NCBI GenBank assembly: GCA_021813595.1
Contig: JAKAKF010000057.1
Location: 1-9,077, forward strand
Origin: a bacterium
Lineage (GTDB): Bacteria > SZUA-79 > Acidulodesulfobacterales > Acidulodesulfobacteraceae
Direction of reading: 5' to 3'
Length of the DNA stretch: 9,077 nucleotides
Made by a program: the position numbers and the translations under genes. The notes under the pieces are model-generated. The model was not told where the DNA came from. It did no database searches and saw only the letters and a program-made list of their open reading frames with translations. This document shows positions 1-5,842 of this stretch, one piece after another (the stretch's first letter is position 1; each line of letters begins with the position of its first letter).

Positions 1-958
1 TATCGGCGTAAGACGTTAAAAAAAGCGTAATATTTCCAAAACCGCAGTATAAATCAAGTGCGTTAGAAAATTTTTTTGCACCCCTTTTCGTTATGGTTTC
101 TATATAATCGGATATTGCGTTTATTATGTTTTCGTTTTGTTCTTTATTTATTTGAATGAATGACGGTAAATCGTATAAAAATTTTTTATCTTTTATAGTC
201 AAAAATTTTTTATTATTGTTTTTATCTGCATCTCCTGTTGTGTATTTAATGATTTTTTTATCGGCTGATTCCAGAAAAATATTGTCGCATTTTGTGCCGG
301 TAAATATATCTTTAATAAATTCCGTCGGTAATTTAAAGTTATTTTTAACGCGTAGAATTATATTCTTAAATCCCGCTTCACTAATAGTTAAGAGTGAAAT
401 GTTTTTAGTGACGGTCCGATAATACTTTTCGCTTAGCAATACGCCCACTGCTTTTTTCAATAATTTGTTTAAACCGTCTTTTGCAAGATGGCATTGTTCA
501 ATATTTACTACGTCATGGGAATATTTTTTATAAAATCCTATATTTTTATTATGTATTTTTAATCCTATTTTTTGTCTGTAATTAAGATTTGCTTTTGCAG
601 GATTAAACTTTATAGGAACATCCTGCTCGAAATAATTAGAACCGAAAATTTTTTTAAATTCTTTTTTAAAGATTTCTGTTTTCCAGTAAATTTCGGCATT
701 ATAAGACATATCTAAATAATCGCATCCGCCGCAAATCCCGAAATATTTGCATACCGGCTCTATTCTTACATCAGACGGTTTAATAATTTTATTTATTACG
801 GCGAAGTCGTAATTTTTATGCTCTTCTAGTATCTCTATTTTTAAGTTGTCGCCGGGAACGGCATAAGCGACGAAGACGACTTTGGAATCGGCTCTTCCCA
901 CGCCCCAACCGCCGTAAGATAATGAATCTATGTTTATTATTTTAAATTTATCCGGCAA
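1..958 (-). CDS. 23S rRNA/tRNA uracil-5-methyltransferase, RlmD/TrmA family (C-terminus beyond left edge)
   Basis: SAM-dependent enzyme of the class that makes 5-methyluridine in 23S rRNA or tRNA; acts in the cytoplasm. The minus-strand frame is open from 958 to base 1, giving 319 visible residues. Residues 1-60 look like a TRAM RNA-binding domain (INIDSLSYGGWGVGR). Residues 70-79 give C-x5-C-GG-C, and C156 in EQCHLAK is the likely fourth ligand of the [4Fe-4S] cluster known from RlmD (RumA). Then come YRQKIGLKI (127-135), GFY (141-143), the family signature FIQIN (267-271) and SAM motif I DLYCGFGNITLF (302-313). The catalytic cysteine and general base lie beyond the edge. No ATG follows the in-frame upstream stop, so I chose TTG at 958: it places the TRAM domain at the N-terminus and lies 14 nt downstream of AAGGGGG. 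The cluster cysteines and TRAM favour an RlmD/RlmCD-like enzyme over TrmA proper, but the target base cannot be read from sequence. Confidence 0.93.
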   Translation of the reverse strand, partial: MPDKFKIINIDSLSYGGWGVGRADSKVVFVAYAVPGDNLKIEILEEHKNYDFAVINKIIKPSDVRIEPVCKYFGICGGCDYLDMSYNAEIYWKTEIFKKEFKKIFGSNYFEQDVPIKFNPAKANLNYRQKIGLKIHNKNIGFYKKYSHDVVNIEQCHLAKDGLNKLLKKAVGVLLSEKYYRTVTKNISLLTISEAGFKNIILRVKNNFKLPTEFIKDIFTGTKCDNIFLESADKKIIKYTTGDADKNNNKKFLTIKDKKFLYDLPSFIQINKEQNENIINAISDYIETITKRGAKKFSNALDLYCGFGNITLFLTSYAD

Positions 959-972
959 TTTAACTTTTTTAG

Positions 973-979
973 CCCCCTT
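973..979 (-). promoter_or_regulatory. Ribosome binding site for the methyltransferase TTG start
   Basis: The minus strand reads AAGGGGG, the only strong purine run upstream of this frame. It lies 14 nt from the TTG at 958, which is slightly long but plausible. It supports a TTG start because the upstream in-frame region up to the stop has no ATG or GTG. Confidence 0.5.
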
Positions 980-1003
980 GTTTTTTAAACTATTATATTA
1001 TAT

Positions 1004-1025
1004 TATTTATTAGATTTAATAAATA
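1004..1025. repeat. Perfect AT-only inverted repeat in the divergent promoter region
   Basis: TATTTATTA, then the spacer GATT, then TAATAAATA: nine-base arms that pair exactly. The repeat sits between two divergently transcribed genes (methyltransferase and rmlA), where promoters for both must lie. TATAAT-like hexamers read leftward are present just beside it (about 987-1003). It could be an operator. However, the whole 959-1086 spacer is almost pure A/T, where such palindromes arise by chance, so confidence is low. Confidence 0.25.
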
Positions 1026-1086
1026 TCAAAAGATAAAACGATAAATAAAAAAATATAAATAAATAAGATAAGGTCAAAAAATAATT

Positions 1087-1974
1087 ATGAAAGGCATTAT
1101 TCTTGCCGGCGGAAGCGGAACTAGGCTTTATCCTATAACTCTTAGCGTCTGTAAACAGCTTTTGCCGGTTTACGATAAGCCTATGATATATTATCCCTTG
1201 TCGAGCCTTATGCTCGCGGGAATAAGAGATATCTTGATAATAACGACCCCGGCGGATTTAGAAAAATTCAGGACTATATTCGGAGACGGTAAGGACTTAG
1301 GGCTTAATATAGCCTATAAGGAGCAGCCTTCCCCCGGCGGACTTGCGGAAGCTTTTATAATAGGCAAAGAATTTATAGGAGTGGATGACGTTTGTTTAAT
1401 TCTCGGCGACAATATTTTTTACGGACACGGTATTCCCGAAAAGTTTAATTATGCAAAAAATATAATAAAGCAGAATGGCGGAGGAGTAATTTTTACATAT
1501 TACGTCGAAGACCCTCAGAGATACGGCGTTATAGAAATCGGCGGCGACGGAAAAGTTCTATCTATCGAAGAAAAACCGAAAAATCCAAAATCCAACTACG
1601 CCGTTACCGGAGTTTATTTTTACGACAATGAAGTCGTTAATATTGCTGGCTCTTTAGAACCGTCGGAGAGAGGAGAGCTTGAGATAACCGACGTAAATAA
1701 TGAATACTTAGAACTCGGCAAACTTAACGCAGTGACGCTGGGCAGAGGTTATGCATGGCTTGACACGGGAACGCCGGAAAGCCTGCTCGACGCTTCAAAA
1801 TTTATCGAAATGATGGAGAAAAGACAGGGGCTTAAAATCGGATGCATTGAGGAAATAGCGTACAAAATGAATTATATTTCCGAGGATGAACTTATAAATC
1901 TGTCTAAAAAATATATAAAAAGCGGTTACGGCAATTATATTTTGAAAATAATAAATGAAAATAAAATAATTTAG
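1087..1974 (+). CDS. rmlA: Glucose-1-phosphate thymidylyltransferase (RmlA/RfbA)
   Basis: Converts glucose-1-phosphate and dTTP to dTDP-glucose and pyrophosphate, the first step of dTDP-L-rhamnose and related dTDP-sugar synthesis for LPS O-antigen, capsule or glycans; cytoplasmic. The 295 residues match the usual length. It opens with the nucleotidyltransferase loop LAGGSGTRLYP (6-16). K23 in SVCKQLLPVYDKPM is the conserved catalytic-site lysine. EQPSPGGLAEAF (79-90) forms the nucleotide/sugar pocket. GDN (107-109) carries the metal-binding aspartate. EEKP and GRGYAWLDTGTPESL, with the second conserved Asp, follow. The start has AAGG 13 nt upstream and the motif begins at residue 6, so it is secure. 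It appears without rmlB, rmlC or rmlD nearby. Transcription may continue into the lipoprotein gene, since I see no GC-rich terminator in the 63 nt between them. Confidence 0.97.
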   Translation: MKGIILAGGSGTRLYPITLSVCKQLLPVYDKPMIYYPLSSLMLAGIRDILIITTPADLEKFRTIFGDGKDLGLNIAYKEQPSPGGLAEAFIIGKEFIGVDDVCLILGDNIFYGHGIPEKFNYAKNIIKQNGGGVIFTYYVEDPQRYGVIEIGGDGKVLSIEEKPKNPKSNYAVTGVYFYDNEVVNIAGSLEPSERGELEITDVNNEYLELGKLNAVTLGRGYAWLDTGTPESLLDASKFIEMMEKRQGLKIGCIEEIAYKMNYISEDELINLSKKYIKSGYGNYILKIINENKII

Positions 1975-2037
1975 CCGTTTTAATCAAATAATAAATAAAA
2001 TTTTAAAAATTAATGCAATATAAAAAGGTAAAAAAAT

Positions 2038-2307
2038 ATGAAATTAAAAAAAATTATTACGGCTGTTTTGCTTACCTCCATTCTAGGATTATTTGCAGGA
2101 CTACTGCTTACGGGATGTTCAGGAACTAATCAGGCGTTAGAAAAAGACCATATTATGAACGACGGCTGTTTTATAACGTGTTATAATAATGCGCATAACG
2201 ATAAAGTAGCCAAAAAAAATGCCGACGGCGGAAAATATGCAGATTATTCAGTCGGCAAATACCATTCCGCTCATAACGATAAATCTCCCAAAAAAATTTA
2301 CGGATGA
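2038..2307 (+). CDS. Small lipoprotein with duplicated AHNDK-x2-KK unit, function unknown
   Basis: I do not recognise a family. The 89-residue product starts MKLKK, followed by a hydrophobic segment (6-25) and a lipobox ending T-G-C with lipidated Cys27, so it should be exported and anchored. Ser at +2 suggests outer-membrane retention if the cell is Gram-negative. The mature part is about 63 residues, hydrophilic and lysine/asparagine/histidine-rich. It carries a repeated unit: AHNDKVAKK (52-60) and AHNDKSPKK (78-86), 26 residues apart, with GKY echoes at 65-67 and 73-75. Two further cysteines form C-x3-C (44, 48). With four histidines (38, 53, 76, 79) metal binding is conceivable but not shown. 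RBS AAGG lies about 9 nt upstream. The next gene starts 3 nt after the stop, so the two are probably translated together. Confidence 0.8.
   Translation: MKLKKIITAVLLTSILGLFAGLLLTGCSGTNQALEKDHIMNDGCFITCYNNAHNDKVAKKNADGGKYADYSVGKYHSAHNDKSPKKIYG
2191..2295 (+). repeat. Two-copy internal DNA repeat in the lipoprotein gene
   Basis: Copies at 2191-2217 and 2269-2295 match at 22 of 27 positions by direct comparison and begin 78 bp apart, in the same reading frame. They encode the two AHNDK-x2-KK units. Differences sit at one third-codon position and in the two variable codons. The near-identity at DNA level suggests a fairly recent tandem duplication or strong constraint. Confidence 0.7.
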
Positions 2308-2310
2308 TTA

Positions 2311-2544
2311 ATGCATATAAGTTTAACCGTCATAGAATTTTGGGGTATAGCTGACTGGTGTGCTTTTGCTTTGACTTTGGCAGGAGTTTGGCAGTTAAGC
2401 TCGCATAAAAAATCGGGTTTCGTTATAAACGCTTTTGCTTCGGTAATATGGGTCGCAATAGGAATTCATTCCGGTTTAGCGGGACTTACTGCTTTAAATA
2501 TAATTTTAATGTTTATATATCTTAGAGGTTATATTAAAAAATAA
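2311..2544 (+). CDS. Small three-helix inner-membrane protein, PnuC-like/SemiSWEET-like
   Basis: The 77-residue product has three predicted membrane segments: about 11-28 (IADWCAFALTLAGVWQL), 37-53 (VINAFASVIWVAIGIH) and 56-73, with basic KK between the first two and a basic YIKK end. The pattern G-x-W-x-L, then SGF, N, W and G-x-x-x-G, resembles short proteins often annotated as PnuC-like (nicotinamide riboside transporter fold). Three helices would be half of such a fold and could dimerise. This is resemblance from memory, and no substrate can be named. The start is 3 nt after the lipoprotein stop, with GGATGA overlapping that stop as a possible RBS, which points to translational coupling. 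Coding is supported by a clean frame with membrane-protein composition. Confidence 0.72.
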   Translation: MHISLTVIEFWGIADWCAFALTLAGVWQLSSHKKSGFVINAFASVIWVAIGIHSGLAGLTALNIILMFIYLRGYIKK

Positions 2545-2590
2545 AATAAGAAAAAGACGCCAGATGAATTTTGCGCAACATCTTTAAAAC

Positions 2591-2619
2591 TTTTTAAATT
2601 TCGGCAAATTTAGTATAAT
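2591..2619 (+). promoter_or_regulatory. Putative promoter of tRNA-Glu
   Basis: A perfect -10 hexamer TATAAT at 2614-2619 lies 23 nt before the tRNA's 5' end. At 17 nt spacing the -35 position holds TTTTTA, a weak match to TTGACA. The location fits a tRNA leader of about 15-20 nt, but AT-rich surroundings make chance hexamers common. Confidence 0.35.
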
Positions 2620-2642
2620 AAAAATAATAAATCTTTTTATAA

Positions 2643-2717
2643 GGCCCCATAGTCTAGCGGTTAGGACGTTGCCCTCTCACGGCAGTAACACGGGTTCGAA
2701 TCCCGTTGGGGCTGCCA
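2643..2717 (+). tRNA. tRNA-Glu, anticodon CUC, CCA encoded
   Basis: The cloverleaf folds by hand. The acceptor stem is GGCCCCA with TGGGGCT, all paired, with a G1-U72 wobble at the end. The D stem is GTCT/GGAC, with loop AGCGGTTA. The anticodon stem is TTGCC/GGCAG around loop CTCTCAC, so the anticodon is CTC at 2676-2678 and reads GAG codons. The variable loop has four bases (TAAC), as in E. coli tRNA-Glu. The T stem is ACGGG/CCCGT with loop TTCGAAT. The discriminator is G2714 and CCA (2715-2717) is encoded. A run of six T follows at once (2718-2723) and may help end transcription. A UUC-anticodon tRNA-Glu would be expected elsewhere to read GAA. There is no sign of an inserted element at its 3' end. 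Confidence 0.96.
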
Positions 2718-2807
2718 TTTTTTAAAAAAATTCAAATACTGCCTAAAAGTAAAAAATTTATTCAATAAGCATAAACATATCGCAATAATTTAGGAATAAA
2801 ATTAAAC

Positions 2808-4688
2808 ATGTCTTCCATAAAAAGTTCTTTAATAAGATTAAGAACTAATCTTAGAAGAAAAATTATAAGATTTCAGGACAACTCTATATTTTATTTTTCT
2901 AGATGGATTTTTTTCGGAGTTTTAATAGGCATTATTGCAGGCATAGGAGCAATAGTTTTTAATGCTCTTATAAGGTTTTTTAGGTTCGTTTTTCAAGTAA
3001 GCATGGCGCATTACTATTCTCCAAGGCCCGAGCTTATGGGGCAGACCGGAGCGCCCGTCGATAATCATCCTATACGCTGGGTTATACCTTTAATAATTAT
3101 GCTCGGCGGTTTAATATCCGGTATTTTAGTATATACTTTTGCGCCTGAGGCGGAAGGACACGGAACGGATGCCGCAATAGACGCTTTTCATAATAAGGAA
3201 GGATATATAAGAGGAAGGGTTCCGATAATAAAAACTCTCGCTTCCTCGGTTACTTTAGGTTCCGGCGGTTCAGGCGGCAGGGAAGGTCCCGTTGCTCAGA
3301 TTGGCGCTGGATTCGGCTCGGTATTAGCGACATATTTGGGTTTGCCAGTGCCGGACAGGCGGACGATGCTGGTCGCCGGCATAGGAGCAGGCATAGGAGC
3401 TATTTTTAAGTCTCCGCTTGCAGGAGCGATGTTTGGAGTAGAAGTTTTGTATTCTGAAATGGATTTCGAAGGCGGGGCGCTAATGCTTTCTATTATTGCG
3501 GCTATAGTAGGATATTCGCTTTATGCCTATTTTTACGCTGGTTTTAATCCGGTCGTCAGGACGCCGATGTTTACTTATACAAGGCCTATTACATTATTAT
3601 TTTATGCTGCGCTTGGTATCTTCTTGGCTTTTGCTGGGCAGTTTTACGTACGTTTTTTTTATTACATTCACGATGTTTTTAAAAAGATAAAAATAAAACC
3701 TCATTTTAAGCCTATGATAGGCGGTGCCGTAGTAGGAGTCATAGCTTATTTTTTTCCGGAAATTATGGGCGTAGGTTACGGTTGGCTGCAGCTTGCGGTG
3801 CTTGGCAAACTTGCTATAATCACTTTAATTCTTTTAGGATTTTTAAAAATAGTGGCAACGTCTTTTACTATAAGTTCAGGAGGCTCAGCCGGCGTTTATG
3901 CGCCGTCTTTGGTAATTGGCGGTGCTTTCGGCGGAGCCGCCGGAATGATTTTTCATATATTAATTCCTCATTTAATACTTTCTTCTGATATTGCGCCTTT
4001 TGTTCTTATAGGCATGGGAGGTTTTTTCGCCGGAGCCGCAAAGACTCCCGTCTCGTCTTTGCTAATGGTTTCGGAAATGACCGGAAGTTACGGTCTTCTT
4101 CCTCCGTTAATGCTTGTTTCGGCTATAACTTTTATAGTCAGCGGAAAAAGAAGCATATATAGAAGCCAGAAAAAAAACAGAATGGATTCTCCGGCGCATA
4201 TGAAAGATTATTTAATTAAGCCTCTGCAGAGATATTCCGTAAGCGACGTTATGGAAAGCGGAGATACCGCAGCCGCTAAGCCTTTAGACCCAGATATGCC
4301 CCTGTATGAGATGATTAAAATATTTTTTTATTCAAATTTTTATATGCATCCGGTTATAGATAAAGAAGGCAAAATCGTCGGCATAGTTAAATACGATACC
4401 GTAAAAAATTTAATGATGACGTCGCCCGATGATTCAAGAACGGCGAAAGATTTAATGGACACATCCAGCCTCCCGAAAATTAGACTGACCGACACATTAG
4501 ATATAGCCGTGCATAATTTTTTCAGGAAAAATACCGACGAACTTATTGTAATAGACAAAGAAGGAATATATAAAGGTATTTTAAGAAAAAGAGACGTCGT
4601 ACTTGCCATAGAAGAAGGGCAGAAAACGCCTTCTTCGTCCGCCGGAGCACCAAACGGCAGCTTAAATGTTGCAAATGGCCCTGATTAA
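2808..4688 (+). CDS. ClC-family chloride channel/transporter with C-terminal CBS pair
   Basis: An anion channel or antiporter of the inner membrane. The 626 residues comprise a membrane core (about 30-450) and two CBS domains (about 475-535 and 545-600) that in this family bind adenine nucleotides and gate transport. Anion-path motifs are visible. GHGTDAAI (117-124) stands where GSGIP is usual. GSGGSGGREGP (151-161) carries the external gating glutamate E159. FKSPLAGAMFGVEV (200-213) follows, and SSGGSAGVYAP (356-366) is the counterpart of the GxFxP loop. SIYRSQ (449-454) includes Y451, probably the pore tyrosine. Aligning with E. coli ClcA around PLAG, the internal proton glutamate E203 falls on V213, as in ClC channels such as ClC-1. 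The tail after 603 is Ser/Gly/Ala-rich and disordered-looking. Start ATG has AGGA 12 nt upstream. The dehydrogenase gene follows after 36 nt, so co-transcription is possible. Family is certain; channel versus exchanger mode is inferred. Confidence 0.95.
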   Translation: MSSIKSSLIRLRTNLRRKIIRFQDNSIFYFSRWIFFGVLIGIIAGIGAIVFNALIRFFRFVFQVSMAHYYSPRPELMGQTGAPVDNHPIRWVIPLIIMLGGLISGILVYTFAPEAEGHGTDAAIDAFHNKEGYIRGRVPIIKTLASSVTLGSGGSGGREGPVAQIGAGFGSVLATYLGLPVPDRRTMLVAGIGAGIGAIFKSPLAGAMFGVEVLYSEMDFEGGALMLSIIAAIVGYSLYAYFYAGFNPVVRTPMFTYTRPITLLFYAALGIFLAFAGQFYVRFFYYIHDVFKKIKIKPHFKPMIGGAVVGVIAYFFPEIMGVGYGWLQLAVLGKLAIITLILLGFLKIVATSFTISSGGSAGVYAPSLVIGGAFGGAAGMIFHILIPHLILSSDIAPFVLIGMGGFFAGAAKTPVSSLLMVSEMTGSYGLLPPLMLVSAITFIVSGKRSIYRSQKKNRMDSPAHMKDYLIKPLQRYSVSDVMESGDTAAAKPLDPDMPLYEMIKIFFYSNFYMHPVIDKEGKIVGIVKYDTVKNLMMTSPDDSRTAKDLMDTSSLPKIRLTDTLDIAVHNFFRKNTDELIVIDKEGIYKGILRKRDVVLAIEEGQKTPSSSAGAPNGSLNVANGPD

Positions 4689-4724
4689 TTTTAAAATAAT
4701 AAAAATAAAAATAAGTAGAAAATT

Positions 4725-5747
4725 ATGAAATGCGCCCTTTATTACAGTAATAAAGACATAAGAATTATAGAAAAAGATATTCCTAAAATAAACGACGACG
4801 AAGTTCTTTTGAAAGTCGCGGCGAGCGGCATATGCGGCAGCGACGTGATTGAATGGTACAGAAAGGACAAAGTTCCGCTTGTACTGGGACACGAGGTAAC
4901 CGGCGTTATAGCGGAAGTCGGAAAAAAAGTCAAAAAGTATAAAAAGGGCGACAGAATTTGCGCCGCGCATCATGTCCCCTGTAATACTTGTAAATATTGT
5001 CTTAGCGGACACCAAACAGTCTGCGAAACCTTAAGGACTACAAACTTTGACCCAGGCGGATTTTCCGAGTATTTAAGGCTTCCGAAGATAAACGTTGAAA
5101 ACGGAATATATCTTCTGCCGGATTCCGTCAGTTTCGAAGAAGGAACTTTTACGGAACCTCTTGCGTGCGTCGTAAGGGGACAAAGGCTTGCCGGCGTTAA
5201 ACCCGCCGATACGGCGATAGTTTTCGGCAGCGGTCTTTCCGGACTGCTTCATATAAGTCTTTTAAGGGCAACCGGCGCAAGCAAAATTATAGCTGTCGAT
5301 ATTAATGAAAAACGGCTTGAATACGCAAAAAAATTTGGGGCGGATTATATTTTTAACGCAAATAATTTCGCTCCCGAAGTTATTAAAGATATTAACGAAG
5401 GATTTCTATCGGATATAGTAATTTTATCTACCGGAGCCGATAGCGCTATATTGCAAGGGCTTAAATCCGTAAGGCGGGGCGGAGCCGTTTTATTTTTTGG
5501 AGCGGCAAACGACGGAGCAAAACTTCCTCTTTCTATAAACGAAATATTCTGGAGAAGCGAAGTTGCTTTGCTAAGTTCTTATGCGGGGTCTATATTAGAC
5601 CATAAAACTGCCTTAGAACTAATAAGGTCGGGAAGGATTAACGTTAAAGATATGATAACTAACAGATTCCCTATTGAAGACATTGTAAAAGGATTTGAAC
5701 TTACGGCGCAAGCGCAGGATTCGCTGAAAGTTATAATAAATCCTTAA
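4725..5747 (+). CDS. Zinc-dependent medium-chain dehydrogenase (alcohol/polyol dehydrogenase type)
   Basis: An NAD(P)-linked oxidoreductase of the MDR superfamily, 340 residues, cytoplasmic. The N-terminal GroES-like domain has the catalytic zinc ligand C37 (SGICGSD), the GHE motif H56-E57 and E144 in TEPLACVVRG. The structural zinc lobe is complete: C86, C89, C92 and C100. The Rossmann fold begins with FGSGLSGL (167-174, GxGxxG). D192 at the end of the next strand (IIAVDINEKR) favours NAD over NADP. The C-terminal part returns to the catalytic domain and ends KVIINP. Overall layout resembles L-iditol/sorbitol and threonine dehydrogenases, commonly annotated only as zinc-binding dehydrogenase. 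The substrate cannot be decided. It ends in a convergent spacer facing glgP. Its start lacks a strong Shine-Dalgarno sequence, but the N-terminus MKCALYY fits the family. Confidence 0.93.
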   Translation: MKCALYYSNKDIRIIEKDIPKINDDEVLLKVAASGICGSDVIEWYRKDKVPLVLGHEVTGVIAEVGKKVKKYKKGDRICAAHHVPCNTCKYCLSGHQTVCETLRTTNFDPGGFSEYLRLPKINVENGIYLLPDSVSFEEGTFTEPLACVVRGQRLAGVKPADTAIVFGSGLSGLLHISLLRATGASKIIAVDINEKRLEYAKKFGADYIFNANNFAPEVIKDINEGFLSDIVILSTGADSAILQGLKSVRRGGAVLFFGAANDGAKLPLSINEIFWRSEVALLSSYAGSILDHKTALELIRSGRINVKDMITNRFPIEDIVKGFELTAQAQDSLKVIINP

Positions 5748-5774
5748 TAACCGCACGCTGTCGGCCTTCGGACG

Positions 5775-5802
5775 ATATCCCTTCCATTTTTTAAGGAGAT
5801 AT
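5775..5802. terminator. Hairpin between convergent genes, possible bidirectional terminator
   Basis: ATATCCCTT (5775-5783) pairs with AAGG-A-GATAT (5793-5802): nine base pairs with one bulged A and a loop of nine containing six T. It lies between the 3' ends of the dehydrogenase and the phosphorylase genes, where a two-way terminator is expected. It lacks a classic T tract after either arm and is not GC-rich, so termination is plausible rather than shown. Confidence 0.35.
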
Positions 5803-5842
5803 GGGCAGGCGTTAGGCTGTCGTAGCGATTATTGGAAAAATA

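Noticed and set aside
156..422. Plus-strand open frame of 88 codons within the first kilobase
   Set aside because: It lies antisense to the methyltransferase frame, whose translation shows clear family motifs throughout this stretch; the plus-strand product looks like nothing coherent.
2643..2717. tRNA-Glu as an attachment site for an integrated element
   Set aside because: No integrase gene and no second copy of the tRNA 3' end was seen in the window; the genes on both sides look like ordinary chromosomal genes.
4340..4609. Minus-strand frame over the CBS domains of the ClC gene
   Set aside because: Antisense shadow; the plus frame reads as two CBS domains with typical hydrophobic pattern.
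4662..5015. Minus-strand open frame of 117 codons over the start of the dehydrogenase
   Set aside because: It overlaps antisense to the zinc-binding N-terminal domain of the dehydrogenase, whose cysteines and GHE motif prove the plus frame is the coding one.
5758..5774. UUCG-tetraloop hairpin around CCTTCGG
   Set aside because: Only one or two base pairs close the loop before mismatches, so it is not a credible stem.
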